Below are positions 1-7,866 of a stretch of DNA of 64,000 nt, one piece after another. Under the pieces are notes generated by a model. That model was given only the letters and a program-made list of their open reading frames with translations, was not told where the DNA came from and did no database searches. This DNA is from Woeseiaceae bacterium. Its GTDB lineage: Bacteria; Pseudomonadota; Gammaproteobacteria; Steroidobacterales; Woeseiaceae. Every line of letters begins with the position of its first letter. Within the stretch, counting starts at the first letter, position 1. The translations under genes were made by a program, and so were the position numbers. Location: positions 1 to 64,000 of the forward strand of contig JANQGQ010000002.1 of NCBI GenBank assembly GCA_028277185.1, in the 5' to 3' direction.

Positions 1-118
1 CTGGGTGCAGGAAGACCAGGTCACGATCGCGATGTCGCCGGTGGTCTACGTCGGCGTGATGGCAACCTCGCACGACGACGGCGTCATCACCACCGCCGTC
101 TTCGACAACGTCGCACTG
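1..118 (+). repeat. DNA-level copy of a protein module end, paired with 1057-1174
   Basis: Positions 1-118 align without gaps to 1057-1174, with about 18 mismatches counted by eye. Most mismatches are at third codon positions. This is the end of a duplicated concanavalin-like module within one gene, not a mobile repeat. Confidence 0.8.
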
Positions 119-1183
119 ACGCCGACCGTACCGCCCGTGCCCGACACGACGCCGCCGACCGTGCCGCAAAACGTCGTCGCCACGGCGACCGGCACGACGA
201 CGGTGTCGGTGAGCTGGACCGCGTCGACCGACGGCGACTCCGGCGTGGGTGGCTACCGCGTGTTCCGCGACGGCGGCTTCCTCGCCAACGTCAGCACGAC
301 CAGCTTCGACGACAGCGGCCTGATACCGAACACGAGCTACGTCTACACCGTACTGGCATACGACACCGCCACGCCGGCGAACGAGTCGGCGCAGTCGGCG
401 ACGGCGCCGGTGACCACCGATCCCGAGGTGTTCGTCAACGTGCCGGACATCGTGAACCAGCCGCAGGCCAGCGCCGAAGGCAGTCTCACGGCAGCGGGTC
501 TGTCCGCCGGCACGATCACGACCAGCAACAGCGACACGGTCCCGGCAGGCAACGTCATCAGCCAGAACCCCGCTGCCGGCGCCTCCGTGCTGCAGGGCTC
601 GACCGTCGACCTCGTCGTCTCCGCGGGCGTCGCACCGATCTGGCAACACCAGGATATCGGTGCAGTGGCCGCGGCCGGCTCGCTGACGGACGTATCCGGC
701 ACGCTCACGATGGAGGCGTCGGGTGCCGACATCTGGGGCACGCGCGATGAGTTCCACTTCGCCTATCAGACCCTGAACGGCGACGGCGAGATCGTGGCAA
801 GGCTGGACAGCCTCGGCGCCACCCACAACTGGGCCAAGGCCGGCGTAATGATGCGCGAAAGCCTCAACGACAACTCGGCGCATGCGATGATGATCGTCAG
901 CGCCGCCAACGGCGCGGATCTGCAGTATCGCCGCACTACCGGCGGCAGGACGGAACCGTCCCGCTCCAGCGACGGCGTCACCACGGCGCCGGCCTGGGTG
1001 CGTCTCGTCCGGGAAGGCGACGTGCTCACCGGCTACGTATCGGCCGACGGCGTCAACTGGGTGCAGGAAGACCAGGTGACGATCGCAATGTCGCCAGTGC
1101 TGTATATCGGCGTGATGGCGACCTCGCACGATGACGGCGTGATTACGACGGCCGTCTTCGACAATGTGTCGGTGGTCCCGTAG
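2..1183 (+). CDS. modular secreted/surface protein, 3' part (FN3, PASTA, concanavalin-like modules); partial
   Basis: The frame is already open at the left edge, so the N-terminus lies outside the window; 393 residues remain. In order: the last ~40 residues of a first concanavalin-like module; an FN3 domain (about residues 45-140, opening with a Pro-rich linker and containing the pattern VSVSWTAS); a PASTA-like domain (about 145-210, VPDIVNQP...GNVISQNPAAG); and a complete second module (about 213-393, beginning WQHQDIG) of the DUF1349 / enolase-regulation-like concanavalin family. The first and last modules end almost identically (QEDQVTIAMSPV, then HDDGVITTAVFDNV). PASTA and FN3 modules usually bind glycans or peptidoglycan fragments, so an extracellular role is likely but unproven. 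No PEP-CTERM or other sorting tail is present; the protein stops right after the last module. Confidence 0.75.
   Translation, partial: WVQEDQVTIAMSPVVYVGVMATSHDDGVITTAVFDNVALTPTVPPVPDTTPPTVPQNVVATATGTTTVSVSWTASTDGDSGVGGYRVFRDGGFLANVSTTSFDDSGLIPNTSYVYTVLAYDTATPANESAQSATAPVTTDPEVFVNVPDIVNQPQASAEGSLTAAGLSAGTITTSNSDTVPAGNVISQNPAAGASVLQGSTVDLVVSAGVAPIWQHQDIGAVAAAGSLTDVSGTLTMEASGADIWGTRDEFHFAYQTLNGDGEIVARLDSLGATHNWAKAGVMMRESLNDNSAHAMMIVSAANGADLQYRRTTGGRTEPSRSSDGVTTAPAWVRLVREGDVLTGYVSADGVNWVQEDQVTIAMSPVLYIGVMATSHDDGVITTAVFDNVSVVP
1057..1174 (+). repeat. second copy of the module-end repeat
   Basis: Partner of the copy at 1-118. The encoded residues are nearly unchanged (VVYVGVM versus VLYIGVM), while codons differ, which suggests an old duplication kept by selection on the protein. 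Confidence 0.8.
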
Positions 1184-1282
1184 CCATAGAAGCTTAGTGC
1201 GCTGCCAATCTCAATCGCCCGGAAGTGCGCCGCGCCGCGAGTAAAGTAAGCCATGCCCTGAAGTTCAGGATGGCGTCGCTGT

Positions 1283-1315
1283 CTGCGGTCCCGATATAGG
1301 CTATCGGGACCGCAG
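1283..1315. other. perfect 14-bp inverted repeat, possible terminator
   Basis: Left arm 1283-1296 (CTGCGGTCCCGATA), five-base loop, right arm 1302-1315, an exact reverse complement. It lies 100 bp after the first gene's stop and 18 bp before the next start. No T-tract follows on either strand, so it is not a textbook intrinsic terminator. It could still stop read-through or act as a leader hairpin. Confidence 0.5.
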
Positions 1316-1333
1316 TCTAGTATAGTCGCGGCG

Positions 1334-2980
1334 ATGGCAAACGCACCGAGAAGCCAGGAAACGATACGGCGACCTCAACAGGTCGCTGTTTTCGCTTTTC
1401 TGATGCTGTCGATGTCGGCGCTCCTGTGGCTGGCATCCCGCAATCAACTCATAGCGACCAACGACGAGCTGTATCACCTGCTGGCCGCGCAGTCTCTGCT
1501 GCGCGACGGCAGCCTCAGTATCGCTTTCGGAGAGTACGAGCGCGCCGGACTATTCACCTGGCTCATCGGCATCGGCTACCAACTGGGCGGGGAATCCTTC
1601 AGATCCGCGCAGCTGATATCCGGCGTGTTCGTTTCGGCGCTGACGGCATCGGTATTCCTGCTGACTTACCCGCTGATCGGCCGGCGGGCCGCCGCGGTCG
1701 CGACAGTATTGTTCGCGCTATCGTCGAACGCGCTCGAAGTCGGCACGACCGTACGGTTTTACGGGATTCACGCTCTGCTCTTTTTCCTCGGCTGCATGCT
1801 GTTTTTCCGGACGCTGCAGAGCGAAGCCCGGTTGCAAAAACTGTGGTATGGCTCGCTGTCCGGCATCACTCTGCTTCTCGCCTTCTATTTTCAGGTGACA
1901 ACGGCGATCGGCGTGTCGGTGCTATTTGGCTGGCTGCTCGTCCTCGGACTGTGGCTGTTGTTCCAGGACGCCAGGATCTCGCCGCGAGTCAGGCTTGCGG
2001 CCGTGTTCGGCTTGCTGGTCGCCGCCGTCTTCACCCTTTACCTCGCACCGCTCGACAGGCTGATCGAAGAGTACCGGTATCAGGCGTTGTGGAGCCAGGC
2101 CACGAATCCGCGCATCTATTACTGGATGATGACGGATCTCTACGGCGTATTCTTCGGTCTGTATCCGGTTTTCGCGATAGTCGCCTTCCTCAGACACCCC
2201 CGCTTTGCCATATTCGCAGTGGCTCTGTTCGTGCTGCCGGTAATCGTTCACTCGTTCGGCGGAATGCGGGCGCACCGCTATATCTTCTATACGCTGCCGT
2301 TTTTCTTCATAGTTTGCGCTATCGGTATCGTCGGTATTCTCGAGTGGCTGTACGCGCTCCTGAAACAGTACTTCCGAAACTCAGCGGTGAAAACATCCAC
2401 CCTGCTCGTCGCAACGCTGCCCGCCGCAATTCTTGGCGTGGCCGCATTCATACTCGTATTTGCCAACGAGGGATACCAGAACGGACTGAAATCGATACAT
2501 CAGGGATACGCCGAAAATCGTCGGTCACCCCCTGACTGGCAGTCTGTCGAAGAGTACGTCCCCGTCGATCGATTCGAAGTGCTGGTTACCCCGAATATGT
2601 TGCAGACACTCTACTATCTCAACAGACCGAACTTTCAGTTTCACGGCGATGCCCGACACGAGTTCGAGATCGACCATCGCACCGGCTTGCCGAAGATAAG
2701 TAGTACCGAATCGCTGAAGAAAATGACGGAGTGCTTTGGATCGATACTCGTGTTGTCCGAGGAGCGGAACTGGGGCAGACAGTCCGGCGTCGGGATCAAC
2801 CCGGAATCCGCGTCGTACATCGAAGCGGATTTCCGCGCTTTCGAAGTACCGAAGGACGTCCGTATTCGCGCCTACTACTGGTCTGAACCGGACTCGTCGG
2901 CAAACGCGTCCGCAGAATGCGCCGACCTACGCACGCTCACGTCCCGGTGGCCGATACCGGCATCTACCGATCAGTCATGA
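1334..2980 (+). CDS. GT39/ArnT-like membrane glycosyltransferase
   Basis: 548 residues with about a dozen hydrophobic segments and a soluble C-terminal tail of roughly 170 residues. The first periplasmic loop carries NDELYH near residue 42, matching the acidic D-E...Y catalytic loop of ArnT/PMT-type glycosyltransferases, which use polyprenyl-phosphate sugars on the periplasmic face. It probably adds a side-chain sugar to a lipid-linked glycan; the substrate cannot be read from sequence. The start is an ATG 18 bp after a 14-bp inverted repeat, with no strong ribosome site. Its stop overlaps the sulfotransferase start (ATGA), so the two are translationally coupled. Confidence 0.75.
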   Translation: MANAPRSQETIRRPQQVAVFAFLMLSMSALLWLASRNQLIATNDELYHLLAAQSLLRDGSLSIAFGEYERAGLFTWLIGIGYQLGGESFRSAQLISGVFVSALTASVFLLTYPLIGRRAAAVATVLFALSSNALEVGTTVRFYGIHALLFFLGCMLFFRTLQSEARLQKLWYGSLSGITLLLAFYFQVTTAIGVSVLFGWLLVLGLWLLFQDARISPRVRLAAVFGLLVAAVFTLYLAPLDRLIEEYRYQALWSQATNPRIYYWMMTDLYGVFFGLYPVFAIVAFLRHPRFAIFAVALFVLPVIVHSFGGMRAHRYIFYTLPFFFIVCAIGIVGILEWLYALLKQYFRNSAVKTSTLLVATLPAAILGVAAFILVFANEGYQNGLKSIHQGYAENRRSPPDWQSVEEYVPVDRFEVLVTPNMLQTLYYLNRPNFQFHGDARHEFEIDHRTGLPKISSTESLKKMTECFGSILVLSEERNWGRQSGVGINPESASYIEADFRAFEVPKDVRIRAYYWSEPDSSANASAECADLRTLTSRWPIPASTDQS

Positions 2981-3924
2981 CTTCTCCGCAGGAAACGGGC
3001 GCTACGCCGAAAATTCTGTACATCCTCGGCGGAGGACACAGCGGTTCGACCCTGCTCGACCTGATTCTGGGTTCCTGCGACGAAGTATTCAGCGGCGGCG
3101 AGCTCTTCTACTATGACTACTACAAAGACTATCGCACGCTCCCCTGGACTCTGAAGCGAGGTCGGATTTGTACCTGCGGCAAGGGCTTCGACGACTGTCC
3201 GATATGGGAGAAAGTCAATTTCCCGGACGAGAACAACATCATTTGCGACCGTCCGATCGGTCAATCCGTCAGGATTGCAGCAAATCTGCTCAACCCATGG
3301 TCTTCCAGGGCGGGATTCCCCGTCGTCACCGGCAAGAACTCCGACCTGTACAGGAAAATCCAAAAGGTTGCGAATGATCAGCACGACGGCATCGAGTTCA
3401 TTGTGGACTCCTCTAAAGACCCGCGACGGCTCTATGAGCTCGTCATCGATCCGAAAATACCGAACGAGGACATATCGGTAATACACCTGGTCCGTGACGT
3501 CCGCGGGTACGTGAACTCGTACCAAAAAACCACGCGCTCGCGTCCGCCCAGATCGGCCGTGGTCTCCGCATTTGAGTGGCTCGTGATCAACGTGTTCTCT
3601 GAACTCGTCGTTCGCCGATTCCGCTTACGCAGCATCCAGGTGAGTTACGACGAGTTCACGTCCGATTTCAGCCACAGCCTCGAGCGGCTCTCGGACTTCC
3701 TGAACATAGAGATTGCCGAGCAGGACCTTGCCCGGCGTATAGAGGAAACGGTCTACCACAATGTTCACGGCAACCCGATGAGGCTCGGCAGCTTCAAAGG
3801 GATCAAGCGGGACACCAAATGGCGGGAGAAACTGGGACCGGTTAAGGTCCGCCTGCTGGGTGCGTTTTTCTGGCCGTTCCTTCGGCGTTGGGTATACAGA
3901 CGGTCAGAGGCGGCGACCGACTAG
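2977..3924 (+). CDS. sulfotransferase family protein (PAPS-dependent)
   Basis: 315 residues. The N-terminal GGGHSGSTLLDLIL is a 5'-phosphosulfate-binding loop, and IHLVRDVRGYVNSY around residue 170 is the 3'-phosphate-binding segment of PAPS sulfotransferases. A Cys-rich stretch (ICTCGKGFDDCPIW) after the P-loop resembles other bacterial members. An upstream in-frame start exists at 2917, but the ATG at 2977 overlaps the previous stop (ATGA) and places the P-loop at the usual distance from the N-terminus. Inferred role: sulfation of a glycan made by this locus. It ends 21 bp from the convergent flippase gene. Confidence 0.8.
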   Translation: MTSPQETGATPKILYILGGGHSGSTLLDLILGSCDEVFSGGELFYYDYYKDYRTLPWTLKRGRICTCGKGFDDCPIWEKVNFPDENNIICDRPIGQSVRIAANLLNPWSSRAGFPVVTGKNSDLYRKIQKVANDQHDGIEFIVDSSKDPRRLYELVIDPKIPNEDISVIHLVRDVRGYVNSYQKTTRSRPPRSAVVSAFEWLVINVFSELVVRRFRLRSIQVSYDEFTSDFSHSLERLSDFLNIEIAEQDLARRIEETVYHNVHGNPMRLGSFKGIKRDTKWREKLGPVKVRLLGAFFWPFLRRWVYRRSEAATD

Positions 3925-3945
3925 CAGGCGCCACGGCAGCGTTCG

Positions 3946-5466
3946 TCAAGCGGCTCTTCTGTCCATCCACCGCCGTGCAAAGGCCCACGCCTGCAAGCGC
4001 TCTTCGTGCGTTAGTATTACGAGTAAGGCCAAGGGCAGACCGACCACTCCGAGCAGCATCAACAGCACGAGCAAGCCCAACCAGCCCTGTGGGTCGGCGA
4101 CTGCTGCTGCGTGAATCGCGAAATAGGCAGCAGGAACGTACAGTATCGCGAACAAGAGCGACCGTGAGTAAGACTGAACGACGAAGTCCATAGGTGCGAG
4201 ATTCATTCGCCTGCATGCCGCGTTTATGAGCCAGACGACCCGCACGAGCAACACCGCGGCAAGCGTACCCCACGCCGCGCCGAACACTCCGATCATGCTG
4301 AGCAGCCACGCACTCACCGCCACGTCGACGACGACTTCGACAACCGATATTCGCGCGTACACGCCGTGCTGGCTTGTGGCGTACAGATAGCTGGTCAGGA
4401 CGGACATACCGTATCCAAGCGCAATCGCGGGCACCATGATTTGCAGAATCCGGTAGCTGATCTCGAAGGACTCGTCCAGCCAGATCTGCAGGAACGGGTT
4501 TGCCGCAAACCAGACCACCACCAACATGAACGTCAATATGGACGTGGACATGCGCGCGCCCATGATCACCTGGCGGCGAATCTCCGATTCGTCGCCCTCC
4601 CCCTGCAGGCGGCTGAACCTCGGTATGAAGGTTGCCGTTACAACCCGAAGCAGCTGCACCATGTACGTCACGAGCTGAAACGCTATGGCGTAGTATGCGA
4701 CGCTGCGAAGATCGGTGAAAGCGCTCACCATCACGTTGTTCAGGTTGCCGCGCAAGTAGTCGCAAACGCTTATGACAACCGTTATCCCGCTATAGGAGAA
4801 CAGTGTCGCGACATACGTCGACCGTTCGAACTTGATTTTGGGCCGTAGCGGTCCGAACATCTTCTGTGCAACGACGTATTCGAACAGGTTTGCGCCAATC
4901 GCGGTGCACAGGGTAGCCACGGCAAGCCCGATGATTCCCATACCGGCCTTCAGTACCGTGATCAGCAGCACGACTCTAAGGACCTCGCCGATCAGCTGAA
5001 TTCCGTAGATAACGTCGAATCTCTCGTGAGCCGATATGACGCCGCCGAACGGCTTCAGCAGGAAGATCACCGCTGCCCGCAAGCCCAACAGGAACATTAC
5101 CAGGCGAAAGTCTGCAGTTCGCTCATCGGCGATATCGACGAGCTGAGGCCCGATAGCAATGATCAGCGCCGTGACGACCACGATCAGCATGGCGAGGCCG
5201 GCGAATATCGTTGCGCTGGCGTTCAGGTAACTCTGCATCAGGTGCTCGTCCCTGCGACCGATTGCCTGGGAGTAGTACCTGCGTAAACCGTTGCTTGTGC
5301 CGAAATCGACGAGTTCGAGCAGCGCGGCGATACTGATGATCAGAGCCCACAAGCCGTAGTCATCGATGCCGAGGCTCCTGAGGATGAACGGTGTCAGGAG
5401 CAGAGTGGTGAGAATGCGGACGAGAAAGACCGCCCACCCTGTTGCGATGTTTCTCGCTATCTGCAC
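3946..5466 (-). CDS. Wzx-type polysaccharide flippase (MATE/MviN superfamily)
   Basis: 506 residues, strongly hydrophobic, with about 12-14 predicted membrane segments and the typical N-terminus (GWAVFLVRILTTLLLTPFILRSLG...YGLWALI) of polysaccharide transporters. It would flip undecaprenyl-diphosphate-linked repeat units to the periplasm, where the ligase/polymerase and chain-length protein act. It is the last gene of a minus-strand run that begins with a GNAT-FemAB double protein and two glycosyltransferases. Its start overlaps the end of the GT4 gene by 10 bp. It is the only clear Wzx candidate in the window, so it probably serves both EPS blocks. Confidence 0.85.
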   Translation of the reverse strand: MQIARNIATGWAVFLVRILTTLLLTPFILRSLGIDDYGLWALIISIAALLELVDFGTSNGLRRYYSQAIGRRDEHLMQSYLNASATIFAGLAMLIVVVTALIIAIGPQLVDIADERTADFRLVMFLLGLRAAVIFLLKPFGGVISAHERFDVIYGIQLIGEVLRVVLLITVLKAGMGIIGLAVATLCTAIGANLFEYVVAQKMFGPLRPKIKFERSTYVATLFSYSGITVVISVCDYLRGNLNNVMVSAFTDLRSVAYYAIAFQLVTYMVQLLRVVTATFIPRFSRLQGEGDESEIRRQVIMGARMSTSILTFMLVVVWFAANPFLQIWLDESFEISYRILQIMVPAIALGYGMSVLTSYLYATSQHGVYARISVVEVVVDVAVSAWLLSMIGVFGAAWGTLAAVLLVRVVWLINAACRRMNLAPMDFVVQSYSRSLLFAILYVPAAYFAIHAAAVADPQGWLGLLVLLMLLGVVGLPLALLVILTHEERLQAWAFARRWMDRRAA

Positions 5467-6668
5467 TGCGCTATCAACTGGACCAGCTGGCGGGAGTTCT
5501 TTCTGCTGTCGTGCAGGGCCTCGACTCGCTCCCGCGCCTTTGCGGACGTAGCATATCCATCCGGATCTGCGTAAATCCGCTCGATAGCATCCGCCAGACC
5601 CTTTGCATCGCGCTCGTCTGCAAGCATTCCGGTAACGCCGTCTTCAACCAGTTCCGGAATGCCCGTATGCCGGGTGGAGACGACCGGCAGTCCGCTTGCC
5701 ATGGCTTCCATGATCGTTACCGGTATGCCTTCCTGGTCGCCGTCCTGGGCTGTGACACTCGGCGCCATCAGTACGTGACTGCTTGCAAGAATCTCCCCAA
5801 CCACAGGCTGCGGCTTGAAGCCCACGAAGTGCACGCGGTCCGATATGCCGAGCTCTGCCGACAAGGCCTCCAGTTCCGTCCGCAGCGGGCCGTCGCCGAC
5901 AATCGTGTATTCGACGTCGTTGTCCGAGGGATCGACGAGAGCCATGCCGCGCAATGCGTACTCGATGCCCTTCTTCTCTACCAGCCGGCAAACGCTGACG
6001 AGCTTGAGCTTACTCCGGGGTTCCCGGACTACGGCCTTGTAGCGAAAGTCGTTTACGTCAACACCCATCCGGCAGATGGTAGTGCGGGCCTCGTCAAAAC
6101 CCTCGCCAACCAGCTTGTCCCGCCAGTAAGCAGAAATGGGCAAGTACCGTCCCGCCGTTTTTTTCAGCAGCGAATATGGGTCGCCCTGCCGTTGACTCGG
6201 ATACTTGACGACGTCGTAACCATGGAAGTAGGTGAAGAGCGGCACGTCGACGAACCCCGCGGCGACCAGCTCGCTCGCCAGCTCTCCGTTGGGTCCAAAG
6301 TGGGCCACCACGGCGTCGAACGGTCCGGCACTCTGGTATTGCCCGCCATAGGTGAGCAGGACCTTTCCGGACTGGCGGCGCTCCTCGGACCCGAACAGAA
6401 ACCGGAGCAACTTCGGAACTCTGCCGGGCCGCCTGATCGTCAGAAGCGCTGCCCGAAGGATCGCCCGCAGCATGGTCGCCGGCTCCCAATGCACGGTTAG
6501 TCCGGACATGCCGTACTTGCTCCACACGGGATGCTTCGTTTCGTCGTCGTCCGGCTTGTGGCCGAATACGACGACATCGACATCGAGCTCGCGGAAATCC
6601 GCTACCTGATTCAGGATGAACGTCTCCGAACCCTTCGGAAACACGTTTACGAAAACGGCAATTCTCAA
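5457..6668 (-). CDS. GT4 family glycosyltransferase (WcaL-like)
   Basis: 403 residues with a GT-B fold: an N-terminal acceptor domain starting RIAVFVNVFPKGSETFILNQ, as in WcaL-type colanic-acid enzymes, and a C-terminal nucleotide-sugar domain with EGIPVTIMEAMASGLPVVST containing the E-x7-E motif. The start is a TTG with a GAGGA ribosome site five to six bases upstream; no in-frame ATG lies nearby. It adds a hexose-type sugar to the growing repeat unit on the cytoplasmic side; donor and acceptor are unknown. Confidence 0.8.
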   Translation of the reverse strand: MRIAVFVNVFPKGSETFILNQVADFRELDVDVVVFGHKPDDDETKHPVWSKYGMSGLTVHWEPATMLRAILRAALLTIRRPGRVPKLLRFLFGSEERRQSGKVLLTYGGQYQSAGPFDAVVAHFGPNGELASELVAAGFVDVPLFTYFHGYDVVKYPSQRQGDPYSLLKKTAGRYLPISAYWRDKLVGEGFDEARTTICRMGVDVNDFRYKAVVREPRSKLKLVSVCRLVEKKGIEYALRGMALVDPSDNDVEYTIVGDGPLRTELEALSAELGISDRVHFVGFKPQPVVGEILASSHVLMAPSVTAQDGDQEGIPVTIMEAMASGLPVVSTRHTGIPELVEDGVTGMLADERDAKGLADAIERIYADPDGYATSAKARERVEALHDSRKNSRQLVQLIAQCR

Positions 6669-6730
6669 AGCATGTCCTCTACACCCGCAGGCACCCGGGC
6701 AAATGCGCCTGACTCCAAATCACTAACGCG

Positions 6731-7693
6731 TTACGACGGCCGCCGGACGACGGCTGCGACAAGCGCTGCAAGCAATCCACGAAAATAGGACAAGCGCACG
6801 GCCTTTCGAATCGCCGTGACATAGCAGCGCACCGCGAGCCCGTACTGCCCGCTGTCCTTCGCCTCCCAGGCCATTGCGCTGTAGTTTTCCGCAATACGAG
6901 AGCTGACGGTGTTCCGTTGCCGTGGCGTCAACGAATGCTCAAGCTGTCGTTGCAGGACTTTAATGCGGTTAGGTGCAAGCTTCAGCGTAGTACGCCTGCT
7001 TATGCTCGCGTTTCTCCGTCGATAGGTATGCAGCACGTCACCGATTAACAGCATGCCTCCATGCCTTGCCAGGCGAAGCCACATCTCGTAGTCGTCGCCG
7101 TTCTGCAGCGAGGTGTCGAAATCGCCAACCTCCCGCAGAGCCGCTCTTCGCACGGCGACGCTCGACGTTCCGACGAAGTTACCGGGCAGCAGAGCTTCAT
7201 AGGCTTCCTGCGGCTCCAGAGACAGGCAGCTGTGTGGCTGGCTCGTGCGGAACCGGTCCGCAATACGGTCGAAGCTCCGCATGTATGCCTGCTCCACAAT
7301 ACGGCCGCTTGCCTGGTCCAGCACCTCGAACTCCGTTGCTGCAAAACTCCTTCCCGCCGCGTCGCGCTCGAATTGTCCGACCGTTTCCTCGACCTTCGCC
7401 GGTTTCGCGATATCGTCGGCGTCGAAAAAGAACACGAACTCACCTCTGGCTTCGCTGGCTCCCCGGTTTCGGGGGCTTGCCGGCCCGCCGCTGTTTTCCT
7501 GGGAAATGACGCGCAAGCGCGGATCGGCCCGAAAGCGTTCGATACTTCCGATGCTCCCGTCCGTAGAACCGTCGTCGACGACGAGAATCTCGAGCTGCTC
7601 GTAAGTTTGGCGCAGCAGACCGTCGATACAATCGGGCAGGAACTCTTCTGCGTTGAACACGGGAACAACGATACTTGCGAGGGGCTTATTCAT
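6731..7693 (-). CDS. GT2 family glycosyltransferase
   Basis: 320 residues. The GT-A domain begins ASIVVPVFNAEEFLPDCI, with LEILVVDDGSTDGS as the nucleotide-binding motif and FFFDADD as the metal-binding D-x-D. A QNGDDYEMWLRLARHG segment matches the acceptor/catalytic ED..W region. The C-terminal ~100 residues are charged with no obvious membrane anchor. It lies between a GT4 gene and the GNAT-FemAB gene, all on the minus strand, and probably extends the EPS repeat unit. Confidence 0.82.
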   Translation of the reverse strand: MNKPLASIVVPVFNAEEFLPDCIDGLLRQTYEQLEILVVDDGSTDGSIGSIERFRADPRLRVISQENSGGPASPRNRGASEARGEFVFFFDADDIAKPAKVEETVGQFERDAAGRSFAATEFEVLDQASGRIVEQAYMRSFDRIADRFRTSQPHSCLSLEPQEAYEALLPGNFVGTSSVAVRRAALREVGDFDTSLQNGDDYEMWLRLARHGGMLLIGDVLHTYRRRNASISRRTTLKLAPNRIKVLQRQLEHSLTPRQRNTVSSRIAENYSAMAWEAKDSGQYGLAVRCYVTAIRKAVRLSYFRGLLAALVAAVVRRPS

Positions 7694-7866
7694 TTGACCC
7701 GGCGAGGTGTAGACAAAGTCGAAACGGGACCTGGATGCGATTCGGGCGAATATAGCAAAGTCGGTTCGCGCAAAACTGTGAGAACGTCGACTTTTGCCAC
7801 TTGCGTCGGAAGCACCCTGCCTCCTGCAGGCTGACGCCCATGAATCCTCATCGGATCGCTATTCGG

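Noticed and set aside
1426-2535. Second plus-strand frame inside the GT39-like gene
   Set aside because: Arg/Ala-rich and non-hydrophobic; the GT39-like frame has membrane segments and a catalytic loop.
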